Source of the DNA: Rugamonas rivuli
GTDB taxonomy: Bacteria; Pseudomonadota; Gammaproteobacteria; Burkholderiales; Burkholderiaceae_D
Length of the DNA: 64,000 nucleotides
Direction of reading: 5' to 3'
NCBI RefSeq assembly: GCF_009380165.1
Contig: NZ_WHUF01000009.1
Location: forward strand, 62,001-126,000
Part shown: positions 46,114 to 57,601 of the stretch, piece after piece
How the letters are laid out: each line of letters opens with the position of its first letter
Position numbering within the stretch: the first letter of the stretch is position 1
The notes under the pieces: model-generated
What the model saw: only the letters and a program-made list of their open reading frames with translations
The model's database searches: none
What the model was told of the DNA's origin: nothing
Position numbers and translations under genes: made by a program

Positions 46114-46736
46114 AATTTGTTCCCCATCAAGCGATGATCCTGCTAGTCAAAACCGAAGTGGGCAGGGCACATTACCTCGAGATCGCTGTAGGGCTCGGCA
46201 GCATTTTTACCTTGCGTACAATCAGCAGAAGCGGGTGCACATGTCCTGGCTCAAGTTGCCATCGGAATTCGCCTAGTAGCATACTGTGCCCGGATATGCA
46301 CCGCACAGGGTACCCGTGGACGAATACACTTTCAGCACCATCTGTCAGGCAGCGTGGCGCATTCCCTCGAACTGGTCGAGCGAGAGTTCGCACGACGGCC
46401 CTATGCTGTGTCATGACTTGCCTCCGGCTCACGCGAACTGGCTCTCTCCGTTTGCGTTGGTGCCGCTTGGTCTCCGCTCATGTTCGTGAGTGGCCTCTTT
46501 TTCTGTGGTTGCTGCTCACCAATCAGTGCTTCGTTTGAAATGGCAACTAATACGGCCGAGGACGCGCTGCGGAATGCCAGTGTTTGCAGATATATCGAAT
46601 GGTTAATTGCCCCAGGGCCAGTTGGGTACTGTAGGATGACGTCCTGAATATCTTGCTTGTGCAGAGACCGGAGTTAGGTGTCTCACTGGCATTCAGAGCC
46701 CGTTTTTTCTTTAAATCGACTATCGTAATTTGTAAC
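46114..46736 (+). other. Intergenic region without a convincing gene
   Basis: 623 bp between PAAR and the methylase gene. All frames are interrupted. One plus-strand stretch around 46300-46420 reads plausibly in short segments (SVAHSLELVEREFARRPYAVS), so this may be a decayed gene, but no family is recognised. No inverted repeats of an insertion sequence were noticed. The last ~100 bp are AT-rich and probably contain the methylase promoter. Confidence 0.5.
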
Positions 46737-48284
46737 ATGACCCTTATCGCTGACAAACTCCGCCGCATTCAAGCTGGTAATGCTCCCCGTTATATGGATT
46801 TGTTTGCCGGTTGCGGTGGAATCTCTCTCGGGTTTCTAACTGCCGGTTTTCGGCCTGTAGCATCAGTAGAAATTGATCCACATGCTGCGCAGTCGCATGG
46901 CGCCAATTTCGGAACCCATTCGTTGGGCGGTGATCAACCTTCTCATCATGTGGCCCGTGATGTTACTGCAGAGGACCCTTCGACAATTTTTGCCGAACTA
47001 GGTCTTAATGGCCCAGTCGATGATCAGGTTGATGTCCTAGTTGGTGGGCCGCCATGCCAAGCGTTCGCCCGCGTTGGGCGTGCAAAACTTAGGGAGCAGG
47101 CACATCGTCGATCGGAAGACACGGCCAACTTCGCATTTCTCGTCGATGGTCGAGTTGACCTTTGGCAACGCTATGTGCATTACATTCGGATGACCAAGCC
47201 AGTAGCGTTGCTCATGGAAAATGTTCCAGACATATTGAATCATGGAGGGAAGAATGTTGCGGAGCTCGTAGCTAAAAGTTTATCCGCGGAAGGCTATGAG
47301 GTTGCGTACACACTGCTTAACGCGTCCTGGTACGGAGTGCCTCAAACGCGTGAACGCATGATTCTAATTGGCTTCCATCGGGACACTGGTATTCGGCCGT
47401 CGTTCCCTAAACCGACCCATCATGTCAATCTGCCTCAAGGCTATCAAGGTACAAAGAATACAGCCAGGCAGGTGATCAAAGAGCAGGGGTCTGAGCATCA
47501 TCGGTTCGTCGCTGATCCTGAAATTTCGCTGCCGCCCGCTACCACTGCACGTGAGGCACTGGCTGATCTACCTCCTATCTATGCACTGGAGATGTTCAAT
47601 CGGGGTGAGTTGCGTCGCGGCGCGAAAAACCCGATGGAGGTGGTGCGTTACACGAACAAAAATCCATCAACTCCTTATTCGCGGATTATGCGTGAGTGGC
47701 ATGGTTTTGTGACCAAGGAATCGACTACAGGGCATGTGATTCGTTACTTGCCTCGCGATTTCAAGATATTTGCAGAGATTTCTGAGGGATGGGAGTACCC
47801 GCAAATTCATCAGTATGTTGAGGAAAAAATTGCTGGCTGGCTCAAATCACGAAAGCGTCGGGGGCTGTCGACTGATGCAAGAACAGCTGAGGTTCGTGAC
47901 TTTATTAAGTTGTGGCGTATCCCCTATGATCCTTCAAAATTCTCGAACAAGTGGTGGAAGTTAGATTCCCAAAAACCGGTGCGCACATTGCTTGCACATT
48001 TGGGCAAAGATTCATATTCACACATTCACTACGATTCTGATCAGGCGCGTACTATTTCGGTCAGGGAGGCTGCACGATTACAGTCCTTCCCGGATGGCTT
48101 TATCTTCAAGGGTTCTATGAATCCCGCATTGAAGCAAATTGGGAATGCGGTGCCGGCGCTCTTTGCCTACGCTATTGCAATGTCGGTCAGAAGTAATTTA
48201 GGTGCGCCGCCGATCAACGATATGCGCGTTCAGCTTTTGGGACTGGATGGAGCCGTGATTGGACGAACAGAGGGGATAGCGTGA
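46737..48284 (+). CDS. DNA (cytosine-5-)-methyltransferase of a MORC/Z1-type restriction system
   Basis: 515 residues. C5 methylase motifs in order: YMDLFAGCGGISLGFLTAGF (I, AdoMet binding), GGPPCQAFARVG (IV, catalytic Cys), ENVPDIL (VI), PQTRERMILIGF (VIII), a variable target-recognition region around residues 230-430, and QIGNAVPALFAYAIA (X). It methylates one cytosine in an unknown recognition sequence and so protects the host from its own nuclease. It heads a six-gene operon; the next gene starts within its stop (GTGA). Base composition is AT-richer than the chromosomal background. Confidence 0.93.
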   Translation: MTLIADKLRRIQAGNAPRYMDLFAGCGGISLGFLTAGFRPVASVEIDPHAAQSHGANFGTHSLGGDQPSHHVARDVTAEDPSTIFAELGLNGPVDDQVDVLVGGPPCQAFARVGRAKLREQAHRRSEDTANFAFLVDGRVDLWQRYVHYIRMTKPVALLMENVPDILNHGGKNVAELVAKSLSAEGYEVAYTLLNASWYGVPQTRERMILIGFHRDTGIRPSFPKPTHHVNLPQGYQGTKNTARQVIKEQGSEHHRFVADPEISLPPATTAREALADLPPIYALEMFNRGELRRGAKNPMEVVRYTNKNPSTPYSRIMREWHGFVTKESTTGHVIRYLPRDFKIFAEISEGWEYPQIHQYVEEKIAGWLKSRKRRGLSTDARTAEVRDFIKLWRIPYDPSKFSNKWWKLDSQKPVRTLLAHLGKDSYSHIHYDSDQARTISVREAARLQSFPDGFIFKGSMNPALKQIGNAVPALFAYAIAMSVRSNLGAPPINDMRVQLLGLDGAVIGRTEGIA

Positions 48285-50248
48285 GATTCACAATTTTGCG
48301 ACTCTTGACACATAGCGAGCTTGGCATGTTTCATGCCTATCGGGACGGCCGTGAGGGCTCCAAACAACGAGCGATTAACTTTGATGGAGATGTTGTGGAT
48401 CGGGTTTTTCCATCTGCTAAAGACTCTGACAAAATTCTTATTCAGTGCCGTTGTCTTGATGATGAAACGACGATCGTTGAAAAGGCGCAATGGCTAAAAA
48501 GGCAAGGGAAAAATTGGCGATTTGAAGGAAACTGCCCGAAGAGTTCCTTTTTTAAGTTCGTAGAACCCGGTGTGCTATTTGCCATGGTTGTGGATGCTTC
48601 AACATCTCCTGCAACCGCGACGTGGGTAGTGATTCCGAAAACCCATCCAGCGCATGAGGCCATTGTTAACCATGGTGAGAGCGCACGGCTGGATCGATCT
48701 GGAATGATCGCATTATTCGGAAACGATGGCGCATACTCGACACATGTTCTTGGTGAACACTTCCATACTCTTTTTCAGAAGACGGAGCTTTCGATGCCTA
48801 ATTCCATTGAGCAGGACAGCATGGCCCCCGATCCAGTCGGCTTGTTTGAGATTTTAGCCAGTGCAGGACATCGGCTTCCAAGCGCCGTTGCTGATTTAGT
48901 GGATAACAGCATCTCTGCCGGGGCGTCAAAAATAGAAATCACATTCCCCAATCCAAATGATGGCGGTCGTTGGATGTCCATCCGCGATAACGGTCGTGGC
49001 ATGACTTACGACGATTTACGAAAAGCGATGCGTGTTGGTAATCGTCGTCTTTATGACGGCGGTGATCTTGGCAAATTTGGCTACGGATTAAAAGGTGCAT
49101 CATGGTCTCAGTCGGATTGTTTGACGGTGGTTACTAAGGCGCAGAATGGAATAAAATCCACGATGACCTGGGACAAAGATCACCTTGCGAAGACAGGAGC
49201 GTGGGATGTCCTGGAGCAGTCGGTCGAAGAAAAATATGAGGCGGAGTCTGAAATCGCTGCTACTGGGACCGTAGTTTTATTGACGAGGATGCGGCCCCCA
49301 GCGGAAATGGCCACGGTAAAGAATGTTGATCCTTATACGGTCGAAGTGACGTCCGTCAGAGAGCATTTGGAACTAGTGTTCCATCGCTACCTGGAGGGCG
49401 CAGTACCGGGGCGAAGCAAGGTAGATATTTACATTAACGGCGAACCGTTGGAGGGCAATAATCCGATGGGACACCCGCTGACTAAGTCGTATGATCCTCG
49501 AACGTTAATGCTCAACGAGTCGGATCCCGAAAAAAAGGCGATCGTTGCTGTACGTGCTTTCATCACTCCGAATGAAGATGAATTAGAAAAATACCACTGC
49601 GCTCAAGGACCTGAAGCGGTACGTAGAGCTCGTGAGCGTATTTCGCTGAGTGGTCGTTGGAATGAAACACAAGGTCTTTATTTCTATCGCCTGAATCGCC
49701 TCATAAAATGGGGCGGTTGGGAGCAAATGTTTGCGGTTGATGAAAAGACCAAATTGCTTCGCGTCGCAGTGGATTTTGACCGCCAAGCTGATGATCCGTT
49801 GAAAGTTAACATTTCCAAGCAGGAGATCAAGCTGCCGGTGAACATGAGCAGCAATATGAAGGATATCTTGAAAGAGCCCCGTACCGAAGCTCGCAGCCGT
49901 TATAGAAAAACTGGGAAGGGCGAGTCTTCAGGCTCAGCGTCGAGCACTAATGGTGGCAGTTCTAGCTCACCGGTTACGGGCGAGCCAATAGGGGCACCGA
50001 CTTCTAGTGGTAAACCGAAGTCAGCGAAGGTCGTAGGTGGAGCAATCAGACTTGTGGACTCAGGTGCTGCACCATGGGTACGAAAAAAGAATTTCACCGG
50101 CGAGCATATTGAAGTTACGCCACAGATGCCTGCACTCGTTAATCTTGTGCTTGCGGTCGATGGGGACCCGAAAGCTAAGATTGCATTGTCCCAGTTTCTG
50201 CTAGCGCTGGAGCAAGCAGACATCTTGAAGATGCTGACCCATGACTGA
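48281..50248 (+). CDS. MORC/MutL-like GHKL ATPase with extra N-terminal domain
   Basis: 655 residues starting at GTG 48281, overlapping the methylase by 4 bp. Residues ~185-450 hold a GHKL ATPase: N box SAVADLVDNSISAGA (201-215), G1 box RDNGRGM (235-241), and G2 LGKFGYGLKGAS (263-274). Asp replaces the usual catalytic Glu at 205 (ADLVDN versus xELVDN); I recall this in bacterial relatives too. Residues 1-~170 form a separate domain (SKQRAINFDGDVVDRVFPSA) that may be an EcoRII-N/B3-like DNA-binding fold. The C-terminus has a Ser/Gly-rich linker. Such ATPases are proposed to remodel DNA in this restriction system. Confidence 0.88.
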   Translation: MRFTILRLLTHSELGMFHAYRDGREGSKQRAINFDGDVVDRVFPSAKDSDKILIQCRCLDDETTIVEKAQWLKRQGKNWRFEGNCPKSSFFKFVEPGVLFAMVVDASTSPATATWVVIPKTHPAHEAIVNHGESARLDRSGMIALFGNDGAYSTHVLGEHFHTLFQKTELSMPNSIEQDSMAPDPVGLFEILASAGHRLPSAVADLVDNSISAGASKIEITFPNPNDGGRWMSIRDNGRGMTYDDLRKAMRVGNRRLYDGGDLGKFGYGLKGASWSQSDCLTVVTKAQNGIKSTMTWDKDHLAKTGAWDVLEQSVEEKYEAESEIAATGTVVLLTRMRPPAEMATVKNVDPYTVEVTSVREHLELVFHRYLEGAVPGRSKVDIYINGEPLEGNNPMGHPLTKSYDPRTLMLNESDPEKKAIVAVRAFITPNEDELEKYHCAQGPEAVRRARERISLSGRWNETQGLYFYRLNRLIKWGGWEQMFAVDEKTKLLRVAVDFDRQADDPLKVNISKQEIKLPVNMSSNMKDILKEPRTEARSRYRKTGKGESSGSASSTNGGSSSSPVTGEPIGAPTSSGKPKSAKVVGGAIRLVDSGAAPWVRKKNFTGEHIEVTPQMPALVNLVLAVDGDPKAKIALSQFLLALEQADILKMLTHD

Positions 50249-52553
50249 GCAGATTCCAAGGTTCAGTATAAAGCCTAAAATTCCAAATTGGACCGATGGC
50301 GCACAGTGGATCAATTGGAAGCGGCATGAGGAATTTTTGCGCGCGCAGTCGAAATGGAAACCTCATCAGGTGGACTCTGTAGCCGAAGAGTCCTTACGAA
50401 TAATTTGTAAAACAAAGCCAATTCAGCGCCTCGAATTTCAGTGTAGAGGCTTAGTCGTCGGATACGTGCAAAGTGGAAAGACGGCCAACTTTACTGCTGT
50501 AGCAGCCCGCGCTGCTGATGTTGGCTATCGACTTATTGTTGTCCTTTCAGGCATCCATGATTCGTTGAGAAACCAGACGCAAAAGCGATTGAACAGAGAA
50601 CTTGTGAGCGTCGGGGTTAATTGGACGACTTTAACAAGCGAGAGCGAAGACTTCCAGACTCCGGCGATTGCCAATGGCTTCGACGGTGCTGGAACAGTCT
50701 TGGTCGTCGCAAAGAAGACCGTACCAATCCTCCGTCGAATCAATCAGTGGATTATTGATCTGGAAGGGCAGCTCGAAAATATTCCGGTTCTTTTGATCGA
50801 TGACGAAGCTGATCAGGCTTCCATAAATACTAAAGGTAATCGCAAAGATCCGAGCGTCGATGATGAGCCTGAGGTCGACAGCCGTGATCCGTCGATTACG
50901 AATTCACTGATCAGGGATACGCTGCAGAGGATTCCTAGGGCAACCTACATCGCCTACACGGCTACACCATTTGCAAATATTCTGATCGATCCAGACGCGG
51001 TTGACCGGGCTGTTGGCGCGGACCTATTTCCCAAGGATTTTGTAGTTCAGTTGCCTCGCCCAGAAGGCTATATAGGAACTGAAGAACTGTTTGGTGTGGC
51101 TGCAGTGGGGCGAGATGTTATGCGCGCCGTTGCAGAAAATGACGTACGAAGTCTGAAGACTAAGCGAAAGAAAAAAGGTGCGCCGCTGGTAATAGATAGC
51201 GAAGAGGGACTACCCCAATCGCTATGTGACGCTGTGCTTATGTTTGTTGTTATCGGCGCGATTCGCTTACTTCGCAACCAAACAAAGATGCCTCACACGA
51301 TGCTGGTTCACGTCTCGCACAAGCAAGTCGATCAGATCCGTATCGGCTCGGCGATACAGCAGCACATAAAGGGATGGCGTGACCATGAACGTGTCGTTCC
51401 AGGCAGTTTACGTCAAATGCTGAGTTCGGCGCTGACCGATCTCGGCATGGTCGATTTGCCGGCCGTGCGCGATATCGTGTTGGATGAGGCAATGATAAAT
51501 CTCTCTCGCGTTCAGGTTGTCGTATTGAATAGTCTTACTGGCGAGGAGCTAGGCTACGATGAGAAGCCGGGTTGCCAATTGATCGCCGTGGGCGGAAATC
51601 GCTTGTCTCGTGGATTAACTCTGGAAGGACTGACCGTAGCTTACTTCCTGCGCACAACGACCATGGCGGACTCTCTGCTACAAATGGCACGCTGGTATGG
51701 TTTCAGAGCTGGATACGATGATTTGATTCGTATCTGGACGACCGAAGGAATTGCCCAATGGTTTGTTGAGCTGGCACTTGTCGAAGAGTCTCTGAGAGAT
51801 TCCATAACTGCGATGAACCGGGCTGGGCGCCGCCCCGATGAAATGGCAATCAAGATGCGCTCCCACTCGGATCTGCTATTGACAAGTAAAAATAAGAGCA
51901 AGATGCTTGAAGTCAGCAGTCGCTCCTGGTCCGGTGAAAACCCTCAGACCATTCTTTTCCCGCTGCGACGGCCGGATATTCTCGAACACAATACAGGTCT
52001 GACGGCTGCGCTGCTGACGGCCCACACACCTACCCAGGAGGCATACGGTGGCAGCTTGGTGCATGACGTCCCTGCCGTGCGAATTGAGGAGTTTCTAAGA
52101 TCCTTTATTGTGCATGATGACACACTCGCATTTCGTGGGGACCTGATTGCAGATTGGATATCTGAGCGGACGACTGTTGGAGAGCTCACCAGTTGGACGA
52201 TTTTCGTGGCAAACCCTAGTCGAGACCGTCAAGTATTACTCGGTACTCGCTCTTTCGGTTTGGTTCATCGCTCGCTAACCGGTGCGGAATCCATTGGCAT
52301 ATTGATTGACCCTCGACATGAAGGCGTTGACCTTCATGGTGGACCTGACTTTTATCGCACAGGACAAAATTACAATGCGAGGGCGATGCGTCAGACCCGT
52401 CCGTCTTCTCATGGACTTTTGATGATTTACCCCCTGGATCCCCAACCGTTACAGGCACAAGTGCGTACTGTGATTGGTATCGCGTTATCCTTTCCTAAGA
52501 CATCAGATGAGTCACAGTCCTTTGTCGTAAATCGTGGAGTCAATCGTGAGTAG
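50241..52553 (+). CDS. Z1-domain ATPase (helicase-like) of the restriction system
   Basis: 770 residues, overlapping the preceding gene by 8 bp. Walker A is GLVVGYVQSGKTANFTAVAA and the DExx box is VLLIDDEADQAS, followed by YIAYTATPFANILID (motif III-like), GGNRLSRGLTLEGL (motif V-like) and QMARWYGFRAGYDDLIRIW (motif VI-like). These define the Z1 superfamily of SF2-like ATPases, which co-occur with MORC-like ATPases, C5 methylases, DUF4420 and Vsr proteins (described by Iyer, Abhiman and Aravind). It likely translocates along DNA during restriction. Confidence 0.92.
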   Translation: MTEQIPRFSIKPKIPNWTDGAQWINWKRHEEFLRAQSKWKPHQVDSVAEESLRIICKTKPIQRLEFQCRGLVVGYVQSGKTANFTAVAARAADVGYRLIVVLSGIHDSLRNQTQKRLNRELVSVGVNWTTLTSESEDFQTPAIANGFDGAGTVLVVAKKTVPILRRINQWIIDLEGQLENIPVLLIDDEADQASINTKGNRKDPSVDDEPEVDSRDPSITNSLIRDTLQRIPRATYIAYTATPFANILIDPDAVDRAVGADLFPKDFVVQLPRPEGYIGTEELFGVAAVGRDVMRAVAENDVRSLKTKRKKKGAPLVIDSEEGLPQSLCDAVLMFVVIGAIRLLRNQTKMPHTMLVHVSHKQVDQIRIGSAIQQHIKGWRDHERVVPGSLRQMLSSALTDLGMVDLPAVRDIVLDEAMINLSRVQVVVLNSLTGEELGYDEKPGCQLIAVGGNRLSRGLTLEGLTVAYFLRTTTMADSLLQMARWYGFRAGYDDLIRIWTTEGIAQWFVELALVEESLRDSITAMNRAGRRPDEMAIKMRSHSDLLLTSKNKSKMLEVSSRSWSGENPQTILFPLRRPDILEHNTGLTAALLTAHTPTQEAYGGSLVHDVPAVRIEEFLRSFIVHDDTLAFRGDLIADWISERTTVGELTSWTIFVANPSRDRQVLLGTRSFGLVHRSLTGAESIGILIDPRHEGVDLHGGPDFYRTGQNYNARAMRQTRPSSHGLLMIYPLDPQPLQAQVRTVIGIALSFPKTSDESQSFVVNRGVNRE

Positions 52554-53505
52554 TCTGACTATCACATCTTCACGTTGGCAAAGTTTGAGAAAACAGTCTC
52601 AAGGGATTGGCATGCTTGCTGAGCCGGTAGATCCTTTGATTCCTCAGTGTCTAATCGGCGTTGATGAAGATGGACATCTTCATTTGATGATTGCTATCGG
52701 TGACGATGCGGTCAAGCTACCACCGGAGCTAGAGGCCGTAGTCGTTCAGGTAATCGACGCCAATGGCAATTATCTTGACGTGTACGCCAAGGCGCACTAC
52801 GAAATGATATTCACTCCAATCGTAAACCAGATTTTTGCTGGAGTCGCCGTGCAAGGGAGGAAGCCGATCGATGCAGTAGTTCAGACCATTGAAGAATTCA
52901 GAGGTGCACTAAGGCCATTGAAACCGGATCTTAGCCTTGCTGAGCAAATTGGTTTATTTGGAGAGCTTTGGGTTTTACAAAATGTCCTAATTCCTAGCAT
53001 AGGTCCACGGGCTTGCTATCTGTGGAGTGGTCCAGACTCGGAACGACATGATTTCATGGGCGCGGCAGTGCATATAGAAGTAAAGTCGACTACAAGGTCC
53101 GAAGATCGACATGAGATTTCGCGGATAGATCAGTTGCGAGCGCCCGCGGGAAAAAAATTGCTGTTGGCATCGATCCAGCTAGAGCGATCGGAAGGGGGGG
53201 AGAAGACCCTGGTAAACCTTATCGACGAAATAACCGCTTCTCTTGGCTTGGACGGTAAAGCTGTTGATGCTTTTGAGATGCGCTTGGCGAAAATGGGCTG
53301 GCATGACGGTTTGCGTCAGTCCGGTGCGCTACGGCGATTCAATTTGCGTGATGCTCTATTCTTCGACGTGGAAGGCTCCTTTCCTCGACTTCCCGATGAC
53401 TATGTCCCACCGCGGGGAATTGTGGCAATAAGGTACACAATTGATGTTTCATCTCGCTCCGTGGTTGATAGGGACGAGATTGATGGCTTGGTAAAATTGA
53501 TGTGA
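52546..53505 (+). CDS. DUF4420 PD-(D/E)XK nuclease-like protein
   Basis: 319 residues. GTG 52546 is chosen because GTGGAG lies at optimal spacing before it and it overlaps the Z1 stop; a GTG four codons upstream (52534) is an alternative. LSLAEQIGLFGELWVLQNVL and HDFMGAAVHIEVKSTTRS give the E ... D ... ExK pattern of a PD-(D/E)XK nuclease and match DUF4420. In related systems it is the candidate DNA-cutting subunit working with the Z1 and MORC-like ATPases. Confidence 0.9.
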   Translation: MSSLTITSSRWQSLRKQSQGIGMLAEPVDPLIPQCLIGVDEDGHLHLMIAIGDDAVKLPPELEAVVVQVIDANGNYLDVYAKAHYEMIFTPIVNQIFAGVAVQGRKPIDAVVQTIEEFRGALRPLKPDLSLAEQIGLFGELWVLQNVLIPSIGPRACYLWSGPDSERHDFMGAAVHIEVKSTTRSEDRHEISRIDQLRAPAGKKLLLASIQLERSEGGEKTLVNLIDEITASLGLDGKAVDAFEMRLAKMGWHDGLRQSGALRRFNLRDALFFDVEGSFPRLPDDYVPPRGIVAIRYTIDVSSRSVVDRDEIDGLVKLM

Positions 53506-53529
53506 AGCTAATGGCTTGTAAATAAAACC

Positions 53530-54012
53530 ATGGTTGACGTGCTTTCAGTAGAACAACGCCGGCGTAACATGAGTCGGATTCGTAGCCGCGACACCAAACC
53601 GGAGCTATTTATTCGACGGGGCTTGCATGCTCTTGGTTTACGTTATCGGTTACAGGATGGAAAACTGCCGGGCCGCCCTGATCTTGTATTTTCTCGATTC
53701 CACGCAGTGATCTTCGTACATGGTTGCTTCTGGCATGGGCATAACTGTTCGATGTTCAAACTTCCCCAGACTCGCCAAGAGTTCTGGAAAGCAAAAATTG
53801 CATCTAACCGTGCCAGAGATGTTAGGACGACGGATGCGCTTCTAGAAAAGGGATGGCGGATTGTAAATGTATGGGAGTGTAGCCTCAAAGGCCCTGGAAA
53901 GCTCCCTGATGGTGAAGTTCTGAAACGGTGTTTTGAGTTCTTGATGTCTAAAGAAGTTAGGCTAGTCGATATTTCAGGAGTATTAATAACTAATGACGAA
54001 AAGCATAAATAG
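53530..54012 (+). CDS. vsr: Very-short-patch (Vsr) mismatch endonuclease
   Basis: 160 residues. Vsr nicks DNA 5' of T in T:G mismatches that arise when 5-methylcytosine deaminates. Visible are the N-terminal MSRIRSRDTKPELFIRRGLHALGLRYR, the catalytic Asp in LPGRPDLVFS and the HGCFWHGHNCSMFKLP zinc/catalytic segment with its His pair, and WRIVNVWECSL. Full length for the family. In this operon it would repair deamination at sites modified by the adjacent cytosine methylase. The next gene starts 20 bp before its stop. Confidence 0.95.
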   Translation: MVDVLSVEQRRRNMSRIRSRDTKPELFIRRGLHALGLRYRLQDGKLPGRPDLVFSRFHAVIFVHGCFWHGHNCSMFKLPQTRQEFWKAKIASNRARDVRTTDALLEKGWRIVNVWECSLKGPGKLPDGEVLKRCFEFLMSKEVRLVDISGVLITNDEKHK

Positions 54013-54493
54013 CTCTACTGAAATACCATTGGATTTAAAAATTCTTGATGATCTTCGACTCTTGGCGCTACGTACGGCAGTTGACACAGAAGCAAGAAGC
54101 CGAGGCCTTCGTTTTAATGTAGGGGAAATCGGCGAGAAACTGGCTATCGCCGAGTTCAAGGGGCGCAGTGATTTACCCGTTCTGGCACCAGCTCCTCCTG
54201 GGACGAAGAATATAGATGCCATTTCGAGGGACGGTGATCGATACTCAATCAAGACTATGCAGCGAGCAAAGAAGTCAGGGACAATTTATCCGGACCGAGA
54301 AGATAAAGATAAGCAACTTTTCGAATATATTTTGATTGTTTTGATGCGGGAAGATTTCACATTGGAACGTATTATTCAACTTGATTGGAATTTATTTTGC
54401 AACGTCCGCAGCTGGGATATAAGAATGAATGCTTGGTATATTGCTCGCTCCGATAGAGCGCTGGCAGGTGGACGTCAAATATATCCTAAGTAG
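53993..54493 (+). CDS. Uncharacterised small protein of the restriction operon, possible nuclease fold
   Basis: 166 residues from ATG 53993, preceded by CAGGAG and overlapping vsr by 20 bp, so it is translationally coupled to the operon. I do not recognise the family. FNVGEIGEKLAIAEFKG followed by GTKNIDAISRDGDRYSIKTM resembles the alpha-Glu, beta-Asp, (S/E)xK layout of a PD-(D/E)XK nuclease, with a relaxed Ser at the Glu position. YILIVLMREDFTLERIIQLDW would be later strands. It may be the cleavage or specificity subunit, or a minimal type II-like nuclease for the adjacent methylase. Confidence 0.7.
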   Translation: MTKSINSSTEIPLDLKILDDLRLLALRTAVDTEARSRGLRFNVGEIGEKLAIAEFKGRSDLPVLAPAPPGTKNIDAISRDGDRYSIKTMQRAKKSGTIYPDREDKDKQLFEYILIVLMREDFTLERIIQLDWNLFCNVRSWDIRMNAWYIARSDRALAGGRQIYPK

Positions 54494-54566
54494 AAATTAA
54501 TAATCTTATCTTCTTTTTAGGCGTTAAGTAAGGTGGTCATCGCAATGGCTACCTTATTTCCATATG

Positions 54567-54791
54567 CTAATATTTTTTTGCATACATCTTTCGTGTAATG
54601 CGACTTATATAGCTATTCAATCCTTGTCCACGATTGGCAAGAGCTTGCATTTTTTCAATGTTACCAGTGCCAGCACTTTGAATATTATAAAGATAGGTGG
54701 CGCCGGTGTTGAATCGAACCGTGATTGAATCAGGGCCAATCTCAAATGCAGTAACTCCAGAATCACCGCTTAAATTTTTATATCTTTCCAC
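54567..54791 (-). CDS. KTSC-domain small protein
   Basis: 74 residues starting at GTG 54791 with GGAG five bases upstream. An upstream in-frame ATG at 54887 would add 32 residues that do not resemble the domain. SGVTAFEIGPDSITVRFNTG, YLYN and the C-terminal GLNSYISRITRKM match the KTSC domain, a small fold found with nucleic-acid and phage-related proteins, function unknown. It stands alone, in AT-rich DNA, opposite in direction to the restriction operon and downstream of gyrB. Confidence 0.7.
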   Translation of the reverse strand: MERYKNLSGDSGVTAFEIGPDSITVRFNTGATYLYNIQSAGTGNIEKMQALANRGQGLNSYISRITRKMYAKKY

Positions 54792-54936
54792 ATTTTCTCC
54801 GTAGAGCGATGTATGTTCAGATCGAAACCCGTAATGCTTGCAATAGGGGGCGAAATCTAACAATACTCTTAATTTTGTGAAAAGCAATTGATATTAGAAA
54901 TATTTGAATGTGAGCGTGAACACGGATGCATATCCC

Positions 54937-54972
54937 AAAAAAAGAGCTTTATGCGACTGCATAAAGCTCTTT
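54937..54972 (-). terminator. Intrinsic terminator after gyrB
   Basis: On the minus strand AAAGAGCTTTATGC, loop AGTC, and the exact 14-bp complement (54941-54972) are followed by seven T (A run 54937-54943 on plus). It lies 71 bp after the gyrB stop. Confidence 0.92.
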
Positions 54973-55043
54973 GATCGTAATGTAAATTACCGCAATGCAT
55001 TGCACCCTGGCAACACTGGACCGTTCCCGCCGGTTTTTGCCAT

Positions 55044-57563
<2,520 letters not shown>

Positions 57564-57601
57564 TTATCGATTACTGGTGTTCTGACGGCTGTAGCAAAAA
57601 C

